23,502 nt of DNA, from the NCBI GenBank assembly GCA_029210225.1, contig JARGOJ010000023.1, positions 1 through 23,502 of the forward strand, in the 5' to 3' direction. Both the position numbers and the translations under genes were made by a program. The notes beneath the pieces are model-generated. The model searched no databases. It had not been told where the DNA came from and saw nothing but the letters and a program-made list of their open reading frames with translations. This document shows, in pieces, positions 7,044 through 13,546 of this stretch (positions are counted from its first letter, which is position 1; every line of letters begins with the position of its first letter). The stretch comes from Planctomycetota bacterium (GTDB lineage: Bacteria; Planctomycetota; J058; JARGOJ01).

Positions 7044-8555
7044 TTAGATTAACAAGAGCGAGAGCGCGGTGATGACTGCGACTCCGATCAAGTTAATGAA
7101 GAAGCCGGTTCGTGACATCTCCTTTATGCTTACGAAGCCGCTCCCAAATGCGATGGCGTTGGGCGCGGTCGCGACGGGGAACATGAACGCGCACGACGCG
7201 CTGATAGCCGCAGGAATCATAAGAATTCGAGGATCGGTGTCGATATCGATGGCCGTGATGAGCAGTATGGGCATGACGAGTGTTGTCACCGCGGTGTTGC
7301 TCGTGATTTCGGTCAAAAAAGTGATTGAGAGAGCGAGGCAAAAGACGGCGAACCAAATCGGCACGTCCGAGAGGAAGTTCAAGCCTTTGCCGATCCACTG
7401 GGAGAGCCCTGAGGCTTGGAATCCTCCAGCGAGAGCGATTCCGCCACCAAATAGCAGGAGGAGGCCCCAGGGAATATCTCGGGCGGTGTCCCAGTCGAGA
7501 ACTCGACGTTTGGCGGGGTCTGCATCTCCGGGGAAGACAGGACAGATGAACATCGCAACAACCATGAAGGCTGCCACGGTGCTGTCGTGAATGAACTTTG
7601 GATTGCTAAAGAGCTGTGACCAACCAGGGAGATACCATTCCCCGAAGGAAATGGGAGCTCGAAAGACCCAGAGGAAAGCGGTGATTCCAAAGAGCAGCGC
7701 GGCGAGGAGCTCTCCGCGACCGATGTTTCCGAGGGCCGTTTTCTCGTTGGAGATGCGTTCGGGGTCGCCGAGGCTTGCGCTTTCAACGTTCAATCCAAAT
7801 CTGAGGCGTATGAGAAACCAGGCCAGGGGGATCATCACTATGACGACGGGGACGCCAATTTTCATCCAGGCGAGGAAGCTGATGGGTTTGAGTCCAAGCT
7901 CGGGATTCTGACAGGCTTCTTCGAAAGCGGCCATGAAGATGAGGTTTGGGGGTGTTCCCACGGGGGTTCCGATGCCTCCGATGCTCGCAGCGTAGGCGAT
8001 TCCAAGGACGAAGGCTGTGGCCATGCTGCTGTTTGCGTCTCCTTTATCTGCGCCGACACAGGCGAGGGCAATGGGGAGCATCATGAGGGTCGTGGCGGTG
8101 TTCGAGATCCACATGCTGAGGATGGCTGTCGCGACCATGAAGCCGAGGAGAAGAGCGCCGGGACGTGAGCCGAATCGGGAGACGACATTGAGGGCGATGC
8201 GGCGATGGAGACCCCATTTCTCGATGGCTCTGGCGAGCATGAATCCACCCATGAGGAGCAAGTTCATTTTGTGGCCGTAGGCTTGCGCGACTTTGGCTGA
8301 GTTGAGGATGCCGAGTATGGGGAGGATTCCAAGGGGGAGCAGGGAGGTCGCGGGAATGGGGATGCACTCGGTGAGCCACCAAAAGGCCATCCAAATGGTG
8401 AGGCCGATCATTTGGTAACCGCCGCGACTCAGGCCATCATTTTGTCCTCCATAACTCCAACCAAGATAGAGGAAGAGTGCGAAGGCGAGTGGCCCAAGCC
8501 AGAGGGCGGTGCTCTTGATCCATGATCCAGAATTTGATGGTTTGGTGTTGGCCAT
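7044..8555 (-). CDS. SLC13/DASS-family sodium-coupled carboxylate transporter
   Basis: Product of 503 residues, nearly all hydrophobic, with about 11-12 membrane helices. Two Ser-Asn-Thr motifs mark the inverted repeats of the DASS fold: ISNTATTLMML (SNT at 151-153) and TSNTAVTTLVMP (SNT at 419-421). These Asn/Thr residues contact Na+ and the substrate carboxylate in studied members such as VcINDY. GIGTPVGTPPNLIF is also typical. The likely substrates are C4-dicarboxylates, citrate or other dicarboxylates; sulfate cannot be excluded. The ATG at 8553-8555 has GGAGAG just upstream. The gene is divergent from the sigma-54 element that begins at 8642. Confidence 0.92.
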   Translation of the reverse strand: MANTKPSNSGSWIKSTALWLGPLAFALFLYLGWSYGGQNDGLSRGGYQMIGLTIWMAFWWLTECIPIPATSLLPLGILPILGILNSAKVAQAYGHKMNLLLMGGFMLARAIEKWGLHRRIALNVVSRFGSRPGALLLGFMVATAILSMWISNTATTLMMLPIALACVGADKGDANSSMATAFVLGIAYAASIGGIGTPVGTPPNLIFMAAFEEACQNPELGLKPISFLAWMKIGVPVVIVMIPLAWFLIRLRFGLNVESASLGDPERISNEKTALGNIGRGELLAALLFGITAFLWVFRAPISFGEWYLPGWSQLFSNPKFIHDSTVAAFMVVAMFICPVFPGDADPAKRRVLDWDTARDIPWGLLLLFGGGIALAGGFQASGLSQWIGKGLNFLSDVPIWFAVFCLALSITFLTEITSNTAVTTLVMPILLITAIDIDTDPRILMIPAAISASCAFMFPVATAPNAIAFGSGFVSIKEMSRTGFFINLIGVAVITALSLLLI

Positions 8556-8645
8556 TCAGCTCTCCAAGACGGGTGGCTTGCCATTATTGAAAAAAGTGTG
8601 GGTGAAGGGTACCGGCCTGCGCTTCGATAAAGAAAAACTTGGTTT

Positions 8646-8661
8646 TGGCACAGTGCTTGCT
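8646..8661 (+). promoter_or_regulatory. Sigma-54 promoter, copy 1
   Basis: TGGCACA-GTGC-TTGCT matches the consensus TGGCACR-N4-TTGCW at every position. GG is at 8647-8648 (-24 region) and GC at 8659-8660 (-12 region) with the required 10 bases between. Predicted start of transcription is near 8672. An NtrC-type activator would be needed; none is encoded in the window. Confidence 0.85.
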
Positions 8662-8671
8662 TAATAGTTTT

Positions 8672-8820
8672 GCATAGAGAGGCTGATTTAAGCCGAGGGT
8701 GTCACCGAAAAGGCGTTTTGGGTGAAGTGCCTTCAAAACATTTAATCTATATATTAATAAAGACTATATAAGTCATATAAACGAAGAAGGACGAGCTGGG
8801 CTCGTCCTTCTTCACATTTG
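8672..8820 (+). ncRNA. Candidate sigma-54-dependent small RNA, copy 1
   Basis: The predicted transcript runs from about 12 bases after the promoter GC to the terminal hairpin, roughly 145 nt. It contains no ATG-initiated ORF; the few GTG/TTG readings close within about 10 codons and lack a ribosome site. Predicted folds are GGCT/AGCC around GATTTA, a larger stem GTTTTG...CAAAAC with AAG/CTT inside, a small GACT-ATATA-AGTC hairpin in an AT-rich linker, and the 14-bp terminal hairpin. A structured 5' half, an AU-rich open linker and a terminal hairpin are the usual plan of trans-acting small RNAs. Inferred from sequence alone; no match to a known RNA family is claimed. Confidence 0.65.
8783..8813 (+). 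terminator. Hairpin terminator of small RNA copy 1
   Basis: GAAGAAGGACGAGC (8783-8796) pairs perfectly with GCTCGTCCTTCTTC (8800-8813) around a TGG loop: 14 bp. It is followed by ACATTTG, a weak T-run, as with the terminator at 355-393. Confidence 0.75.
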
Positions 8821-8888
8821 TCGAGTCGGAATCTCTGAGCTTGGTTGAAGCATTTGGCTTAGAATCATTGTCATTATTGACTTCATGG

Positions 8889-8920
8889 GCGCTTAGATGG
8901 GGCAAATGGAGAGTAAGCGC
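8889..8920. promoter_or_regulatory. Inverted repeat upstream of promoter copy 2, possible activator site
   Basis: GCGCTTA (8889-8895) and TAAGCGC (8914-8920) form a 7-bp dyad with an 18-base gap. It lies about -109 to -78 from the predicted start of small RNA copy 2, the usual distance for an enhancer-binding protein of the NtrC class. Copy 1 has no matching dyad at the same place, so the assignment is weak. Confidence 0.3.
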
Positions 8921-8971
8921 TCGCGAAAAAGTCCAAGCCGCTGATGATTATTCTTGTTTATCTCAGAGTTT

Positions 8972-8987
8972 TGGCACAGTGCTTGCT
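8972..8987 (+). promoter_or_regulatory. Sigma-54 promoter, copy 2
   Basis: Same TGGCACA-GTGC-TTGCT as copy 1. GG at 8973-8974 and GC at 8985-8986; predicted transcription start near 8998. Upstream DNA differs from that of copy 1, so the two could respond to different activators or to different degrees. Confidence 0.85.
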
Positions 8988-8997
8988 TAATAGTTTT

Positions 8998-9146
8998 GCA
9001 TAGAGAGGCTGATTTAAGCCGAGGGTGTCACCGAAAAGGCGTTTTGGGTGAAGTGCCTTCAAAACATTTAATCTATATATTAATAAAGACTATATAAGTC
9101 ATATAAACGAAGAAGGACGAGCTGGGCTCGTCCTTCTTCACATTTG
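8998..9146 (+). ncRNA. Candidate sigma-54-dependent small RNA, copy 2
   Basis: Same sequence and predicted fold as copy 1, so both loci would make the same RNA. No gene follows on the plus strand: the next gene, at 9383-10618, is on the opposite strand. The promoter therefore cannot be explained as that of a downstream protein gene, which strengthens the small RNA reading. Confidence 0.65.
9109..9139 (+). terminator. Hairpin terminator of small RNA copy 2
   Basis: Same 14-bp stem with TGG loop as copy 1, followed by ACATTTG. Confidence 0.75.
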
Positions 9147-9327
9147 GTGAACCCAAATCCCTAAAATCATATAAATCAAGGCTCCGAAGCATCTGTTTCG
9201 TGATGTCAAAGGGCTCAGGGCACGCTCTTTCACCTCCAATTCAAACACTTCCTAAATATTCTCTCCCAAAATCAAAGAGGGATGCTCACTCAATTTGCAT
9301 GGGGCATCTCCCGGAAATTTGAAAATC

Positions 9328-9377
9328 GGGGCAAATGGTCGGGGCGCGATGCCTCACTAGTGAGTGCTATCTGCCCC
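9328..9377 (-). terminator. Possible terminator of the L-2-hydroxyglutarate oxidase gene
   Basis: On the minus strand GGGGCA (from 9377) can pair with TGCCCC (to 9328), and GATTTTC follows. The interior includes the 12-base palindrome CTCACTAGTGAG (9353-9364). It starts a few bases beyond the stop codon at 9383. The outer stem is only 6 bp with a long loop, so this is tentative. Confidence 0.3.
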
Positions 9378-9382
9378 AGCGG

Positions 9383-10618
9383 TCATTTTTCTAACTCGAA
9401 GTGATCTAGGGCGACCTTGGCGATTTCTTCACCGATCGCGAGGGAGGCGGTGGCCGCTGGAGACGGAGCATTGAGAACTTGAATGGTGCCTGGTCCTTTC
9501 TCAATCCGAAAGTCATCGACCAGCTCTCCACGGGGAGTCAGGGCCTGTGCACGGACGCCGCTTCCCCCAGGGATCAAATCGCCTTCTTGAATCTCTGGAA
9601 CTAACTTTTGCAAACTCTTGGTAAACAGCCGTCGGCTCAGGGATCGAGCTTCTTCATGAATGGCGACCCGCCAAAAGCGCATTCCAAGTCGCCAGAGAGC
9701 GGGATTCATGAGGCTTTCAAGGCTATCTCTAAGACTAAACTGACCGCGCTTGTAGCCTTCCCGCGCCAAGGCTGCTACAGCGTTTGGCCCCGCTTCCACT
9801 GTCTCTTGCACGGTCCTCGTGAGATGAACACCAAGAAAAGGAAGATCAGGGTTTGGAACCGGATATATGAGGCCCCGGCAGAGACCACGGCGAGACTCTT
9901 TGAGCTCAAGATATTCGCCACGAAAGGGGACAATGCTCAAGCGTGGATCGACGCCGCTTTGCCGAGCGACACGGTCACAAAATAGACCGGCGCAGGCGAC
10001 TAGATACTGACATTGAATTTCGCCGCGACTTGTTTCAATGCGCCACTTGTATGCCTCGCCGCTCTGCCGGTGAGCTTTCAAGAATCGGCACCCGGTCCAA
10101 ATTTTGTGTCCCGCGGCGGAGAGCAGCTCCTGCATTTTCATCGCGACATCTCTATAGCGAACAGACCCTGCTCCCGGCACCCAAAGGGCCTCGATCCCAC
10201 GGACATGAGGTTCGCGTTCAGCGAGCTCTTCGGGCCCAATCAAAGTCACCTCTGGGACGCCGTTCTCCTTCGCTCGCCGATGTAACTCATGGAGGCCGGG
10301 CTGTTCCGAGACGTCGCTGGCGACAACCACTTTCCCGTAGATCTTCGTCGCCACGCCATGGTCTCGGCAGAACTCCTTCATGGCGGCGACCCCGGCCACC
10401 GCGAGTCGCGCCTTCATTGAGCCCGGGCGATAGTAAAGGCCAGAGTGGAGGACCCCGCTGTTGTGGCTGCTCTGGTGAGCCGCGACGAAATCTTCCTTCT
10501 CTAAAATGATAATGTTCTGCGGCTTTTGTTTTCGCGAGAACGCTAAAGCGGTGGCCAGACCAACAATACCACCACCGACAATGATTAAGTCTGTTTTATG
10601 ACTTGTCTCTTCAGACAT
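9383..10618 (-). CDS. lhgO: L-2-hydroxyglutarate oxidase/dehydrogenase (FAD-dependent)
   Basis: Product of 411 residues. It oxidises L-2-hydroxyglutarate to 2-oxoglutarate, passing electrons to oxygen or the quinone pool. The N-terminal FAD site is LIIVGGGIVGLATAL (GxGxxG at 15-20) with the ribose-binding Glu at about 40. HQSSHNSGVLHSGLYY at 48-63 is the signature of the LhgO/YgaF branch of DAO-type oxidoreductases. GAGSVRYRDVAMKMQELL and PFRGEYLELK also fit the family, and length is normal. The ATG is at 10616-10618. The gene is convergent with the small RNA pair and divergent from the gene at 10717. Glycerol-3-phosphate dehydrogenase-like members are the main alternative; the motif at 48-63 favours LhgO. 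Confidence 0.92.
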   Translation of the reverse strand: MSEETSHKTDLIIVGGGIVGLATALAFSRKQKPQNIIILEKEDFVAAHQSSHNSGVLHSGLYYRPGSMKARLAVAGVAAMKEFCRDHGVATKIYGKVVVASDVSEQPGLHELHRRAKENGVPEVTLIGPEELAEREPHVRGIEALWVPGAGSVRYRDVAMKMQELLSAAGHKIWTGCRFLKAHRQSGEAYKWRIETSRGEIQCQYLVACAGLFCDRVARQSGVDPRLSIVPFRGEYLELKESRRGLCRGLIYPVPNPDLPFLGVHLTRTVQETVEAGPNAVAALAREGYKRGQFSLRDSLESLMNPALWRLGMRFWRVAIHEEARSLSRRLFTKSLQKLVPEIQEGDLIPGGSGVRAQALTPRGELVDDFRIEKGPGTIQVLNAPSPAATASLAIGEEIAKVALDHFELEK

Positions 10619-10657
10619 GAATCTCCCGGTTCCGGGGTACCGGGCTTGCGCGCCCTC

Positions 10658-10669
10658 ACCCCATGGGGT
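10658..10669. promoter_or_regulatory. Palindrome in divergent intergenic region
   Basis: ACCCCATGGGGT is a perfect 12-base palindrome. GGGGTACC occurs twice in the same region (10634-10641 and 10665-10672), the second overlapping the palindrome. The position between lhgO and the divergent small gene would suit an operator, but no regulator is known. Confidence 0.3.
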
Positions 10670-10716
10670 ACCTTCTCATGGATCACACAACGGCTCAAAT
10701 CGGGGGAGCAAAGACC

Positions 10717-10926
10717 ATGAGTAAAACCTTTGAACGCATTCTAAAGACTCGGGCTGAATATTTTTCTGGGCTCGTCTCCGCGCTTCGCGATTCTCTCCAA
10801 GATCGAGGAATCGAGCCGACTGACGACGCGCTTGTGAATGTCGCCGTGCAGCTCTATGCGATTGAGCCCGATGAAAGCGAAATTTACAGTGATGATGACG
10901 CTGAGACCGAAGATGAAGAATGGTAG
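10717..10926 (+). CDS. Small acidic protein of unknown function
   Basis: Product of 69 residues from the ATG at 10717, preceded by GGGGGAG at 10702-10708; the ORF stays open upstream to 10663 but without a comparable ribosome site. The N-terminal two thirds look helical (KTFERILKTRAEYFSGLVSA), and the last 15 residues are nearly all Asp and Glu (SDDDAETEDEEW). I recognise no family. It may be co-transcribed with the phosphatase gene 183 bases downstream. Confidence 0.65.
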   Translation: MSKTFERILKTRAEYFSGLVSALRDSLQDRGIEPTDDALVNVAVQLYAIEPDESEIYSDDDAETEDEEW

Positions 10927-10933
10927 GCCTCGC

Positions 10934-11125
10934 CTAATCCATCTTCGCCTCTTTCAGCTCCTCCACGTTTATCTTCGCCCAAATCTGGACCGATCTGTTC
11001 ACAAATCTCGCCAAAGCCCCTTTTTGTCGCACTTGCCTCCAAATCCCCACGGAGTCACTCTTTCCATACGCGGTAAACTCTATCGCGGCCCCGACTGGGA
11101 GAAAGAGTCGTGAAATCTCCTCCAT
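10934..11125 (-). CDS. Possible small protein on the minus strand (doubtful)
   Basis: A 63-codon ORF fills the gap between the small acidic protein and the phosphatase gene, on the other strand. Its composition is plausible for a soluble protein (SVQIWAKINVEELKEAKM at the end). There is no ribosome site before the ATG at 11123-11125, and the 5' end overlaps the phosphatase start. It may be chance; listed because no other gene explains these 180 bases. Confidence 0.25.
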   Translation of the reverse strand: MEEISRLFLPVGAAIEFTAYGKSDSVGIWRQVRQKGALARFVNRSVQIWAKINVEELKEAKMD

Positions 11126-11820
11126 CAAGCGAACCACGCTTGCTCGCTATCGGAGACCTTCACGGTCACCTCGATCCCTTAAACGCGTTGCTTGACCTGA
11201 TTCAACCATGCTCTGACGATCAGCTCGTCTTCCTCGGCGACTACATCGACCGAGGCCCCGACAGCTTTGGTGTCATCGATCGCCTGCTCCAAGTTCAAAG
11301 AGAGTTCCCAAACACAATTTTTCTTCGAGGCAACCACGAACAATGGCTCCTCAACTGGCTCTTCAGTCAGGATGACACTTTTCTCTATCTGGGTGGGAGG
11401 CAAACCATGGCCTCCTATGCTGATGCGAGCAAAGCTCTTCTTGAAGACGATGTCTCAAGCCCCGAGAAATTCTTGGAGATGTGTCCCGAAAGCCACCTTC
11501 GCTTTGTCACTGAAACTCGATTGTTCTACGAGTGTGAGGATTGCATCTTCGTTCACGGTGGTCTCGACCCCTCGATTAAGAGTCTAGATCGACAGCGCGC
11601 CCACGATTTATTGTTAGGACATCGCGACTTCTTTGGCGCCGTCGAATATCCAAAAAAAGTTGTGGTTGGACACACTTCAACTCAAATTTTTCGCAGCTTG
11701 AGGCCGGTTCTTCAGACGAACGGCATCATCATGGTCGACACAAGTTACGAACGAACTGGGCTGCTCTCAGCGGTGAACCCGCGAAGCGGAGAGATCTTCC
11801 AGGTCCAGGTCACCGGCTGA
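11110..11820 (+). CDS. PPP-family metallophosphoesterase (Ser/Thr phosphatase or ApaH-like)
   Basis: Product of 236 residues from a GTG start, with GGGAG about 8 bases upstream. The metal-binding motifs are in order: GDLHG (15-19), GDYIDRG (43-49), GNHE (74-77), VHGG (His149) and VGHT (His188). These define the PPP superfamily with a dinuclear metal centre. The length suits bacterial PrpA/PrpB-type protein phosphatases; symmetrical diadenosine tetraphosphate hydrolase (ApaH) is a related option. No transmembrane segment or signal peptide is seen, so it is cytoplasmic. It might oppose Hanks-type kinases such as the one at 16764-21713, but it is not next to that gene and this is speculation. 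Confidence 0.9.
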   Translation: MKSPPSSEPRLLAIGDLHGHLDPLNALLDLIQPCSDDQLVFLGDYIDRGPDSFGVIDRLLQVQREFPNTIFLRGNHEQWLLNWLFSQDDTFLYLGGRQTMASYADASKALLEDDVSSPEKFLEMCPESHLRFVTETRLFYECEDCIFVHGGLDPSIKSLDRQRAHDLLLGHRDFFGAVEYPKKVVVGHTSTQIFRSLRPVLQTNGIIMVDTSYERTGLLSAVNPRSGEIFQVQVTG

Positions 11821-12025
11821 CGCTTCCGTCGCTTTGCTTCTTGAAGCTTTAAGGAACCATGGTAACCTTCCCGCTGTGGGTCGATTGACCGTCCCGATAG
11901 AGGGTCAGGCTCACAGCAACATCGATCACACCGGGCGCGAGTTAGAGTCAGGGAACTTTAATAAAAACAAGAGACAGGTCCAACCTGGTCGCCATGCCCA
12001 GTTGAGTTACGGAAAAGAGTGAACT

Positions 12026-12907
12026 ATGGAACAAGGTACTTTGCGCGTCAAAACCGGCCTCGCCGAAATGCTTAAGGGCGGGGTCATCATGGATGTGACC
12101 AACGTTGAGCAAGCAAAAATCGCCGCTGAAGCTGGCGCTGTCGCCGTGATGGCCCTCGAACGAATTCCCGCTGAGATCCGCAAACACGGCGGCGTCGCTC
12201 GCATGACAAACCCAGGACTCATTAAAGAGATCATGGCGGAAGTCAGCATCCCAGTTATGGCCAAGGCTCGCATCGGCCACTTCGCTGAAGCTCAAATCCT
12301 TGAGTCCCTCGGAGTCGACTACATCGATGAGAGTGAAGTTCTCACCCCCGCCGATGACCGCTATCACATTGATAAGTTCGCTTTCAAAGTTCCCTTTGTC
12401 TGCGGCGCACGCAACCTCGGGGAAGCCCTCCGCCGTATCGGTGAAGGCGCTTGTATGATTCGCACTAAAGGCGAAGCTGGCAGTGGCGACATCGTCGAGG
12501 CCGTTCGCCACATCCGCGCTATCACTTCAGGCATTCGGACACTCACGCTTCTTCGTGAGGACGAGCTTATGACTCACGCTAAAGAACTTGGCGCGCCTTA
12601 CGACTTAGTCTGCTGGGTCGCCAAAAATGGCAAGCTCCCTGTGCCAAACTTCTCAGCAGGCGGAATCGCAACTCCCGCAGACGCCTCGCTCGTTATGCAA
12701 CTTGGCGCCGAAGCGATCTTTGTCGGCTCTGGCATCTTCCTTAGTGAAGATCCTCCACGTCACGCCCGCGCTATCGTTCAAGCCGCAACTCACTTCAAAG
12801 ATCCTGAGGTACTCCTCAAGGTCTCCGAAGATATTGGCGAGCCAATGCGTGGCATCAACGTAGCGTCTATGTCTCCCGACGAGCTTCTCCAAACTCGTGG
12901 AGTTTGA
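12026..12907 (+). CDS. pdxS: Pyridoxal 5'-phosphate synthase, lyase subunit PdxS
   Basis: Product of 293 residues. PdxS joins ribose 5-phosphate, glyceraldehyde 3-phosphate and ammonia to make pyridoxal 5'-phosphate (the DXP-independent vitamin B6 route), as a dodecamer with PdxT. The TIM-barrel signature runs from GGVIMDVTNVEQAKIAAEAG (about 18-37). VMAKARIGHF carries the first catalytic Lys at 80 (Lys81 in Bacillus subtilis numbering), and IRTKGEAGSGD holds the second Lys near 148. FSAGGIATPADASL and FVGSGIF form the phosphate site. Length and sequence are those of a complete, ordinary member. GGAAAAGAG lies upstream of the ATG. pdxT follows after a 47-base gap that begins with a small tandem repeat. 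Confidence 0.98.
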   Translation: MEQGTLRVKTGLAEMLKGGVIMDVTNVEQAKIAAEAGAVAVMALERIPAEIRKHGGVARMTNPGLIKEIMAEVSIPVMAKARIGHFAEAQILESLGVDYIDESEVLTPADDRYHIDKFAFKVPFVCGARNLGEALRRIGEGACMIRTKGEAGSGDIVEAVRHIRAITSGIRTLTLLREDELMTHAKELGAPYDLVCWVAKNGKLPVPNFSAGGIATPADASLVMQLGAEAIFVGSGIFLSEDPPRHARAIVQAATHFKDPEVLLKVSEDIGEPMRGINVASMSPDELLQTRGV

Positions 12908-12925
12908 TAACTCGCGGAGTTTGAT
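12892..12925. repeat. Tandem 17-base duplication at the pdxS stop codon
   Basis: AACTCGTGGAGTTTGAT (12892-12908) is followed directly by AACTCGCGGAGTTTGAT (12909-12925), one mismatch. Each unit is itself an inverted repeat (AACTC-3 bases-GAGTT) and carries TGA; the first TGA ends pdxS. Confidence 0.85.
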
Positions 12926-12954
12926 TCACCAACCCGCCTTCCTTTGAGTGATCT

Positions 12955-13545
12955 ATGTCCTCAGATGCTTCGCGAGGACCTCATATTGGGGTCCTTGCGC
13001 TTCAGGGCGATTTCGACGCCCATAAAATAATACTTGAACAACTCGGGGCGAGAGTTTCCCTCGTGCGGAAGCCCTCGCAGCTAGAGCCCTTAGCCGGCTT
13101 AGTGATCCCAGGTGGTGAAAGTACGACCTTGCTTAAGCTCATGCAGTATTTCCCAGACTGGTGGCCTGAGTTTCAACGCTTCAAGGACAACGGCGGCGCC
13201 TTTTTTGGCACTTGTGCGGGGATGATCCTCCTCGCTCGAGAAGTGACCGCACCCGCCCAAAAATCCCTCGGCTTTCTCGATGCCAAAGTCGAGCGGAACG
13301 CCTACGGCCGGCAAAAAGAGTCCTTTGAGGAAGTCGGTCAATGGGCGGACGGCCGGCCGCTTGAGATGGTCTTCATCCGTGCGCCGAGGCTCTGCGAAAT
13401 TGGTCCTGAAGTCGAGGTTCTCGCAAGCCACAACGATGTCCCGGTCTTTGTCAGGCAAGGAAAAATATACGCCGCCAGCTTTCACCCAGAAATCAACGGG
13501 GTGAGTGATCTCCACAAGATCTTCCTGGACGCTCTCGCCGAGTGA
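12955..13545 (+). CDS. pdxT: Pyridoxal 5'-phosphate synthase, glutaminase subunit PdxT
   Basis: Product of 196 residues, a class I glutamine amidotransferase that releases ammonia from glutamine and channels it to PdxS. IGVLALQGDFDAH at 11-23 and PGGES at 52-56 are family marks. The catalytic triad is visible: Cys87 in FFGTCAGMILL, and His177 and Glu179 in SFHPEI. Length is typical. It follows pdxS in the same direction with a 47-base gap, so the two should share a transcript and act as one complex. The ribosome site is weak (GAGTG before the ATG). It ends one base from the convergent FKBP gene. Confidence 0.97.
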   Translation: MSSDASRGPHIGVLALQGDFDAHKIILEQLGARVSLVRKPSQLEPLAGLVIPGGESTTLLKLMQYFPDWWPEFQRFKDNGGAFFGTCAGMILLAREVTAPAQKSLGFLDAKVERNAYGRQKESFEEVGQWADGRPLEMVFIRAPRLCEIGPEVEVLASHNDVPVFVRQGKIYAASFHPEINGVSDLHKIFLDALAE

Positions 13546-13546
13546 T

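Larger units (their letters stand above)
8642..8820 (+). repeat. 179-base perfect direct repeat, copy 1
   Basis: Every base from GTTTTGGCACAG to CTTCACATTTG recurs at 8968-9146, offset 326 bases; I found no mismatch. Bases on both sides of the two copies differ. The unit begins a few bases before a sigma-54 promoter and ends just after a hairpin, so its edges match a complete transcription unit. It has no terminal inverted repeats, which argues against a MITE. Confidence 0.97.
8968..9146 (+). repeat. 179-base perfect direct repeat, copy 2
   Basis: Identical to 8642-8820. The two copies are separated by 147 bases of unrelated sequence. Perfect identity with unrelated flanks points to a recent duplication or to ongoing gene conversion. 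Confidence 0.97.

Noticed and set aside
8581..8880. CATTATTGA before both sigma-54 promoters as a common activator site
   Set aside because: Its distance to the promoter differs by about 36 bases between copies and the match is only 9 AT-rich bases.
8642..9146. Reading the repeat pair as a MITE or insertion sequence end
   Set aside because: There are no terminal inverted repeats, no target duplication and no transposase, and the edges coincide with a promoter and a terminator.
11856..11950. Short minus-strand reading VAVSLTLYRDGQSTHSG before pdxS
   Set aside because: It looks like a piece of a beta-rich protein but is only about 26 codons, bounded by stops on both sides, and cannot be told from chance; a relic of a lost gene remains possible.
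11834..12022. 62-codon plus-strand ORF before pdxS
   Set aside because: Composition is not protein-like, there is no clear ribosome site, and it ends just before the pdxS ribosome site.
12628..12650. Minus-strand TGGCACAGGGAGCTTGCC inside pdxS, like a sigma-54 promoter
   Set aside because: The gap between GG and GC is 12 bases instead of the required 10, it lies within a conserved coding region, and no gene follows on that strand.
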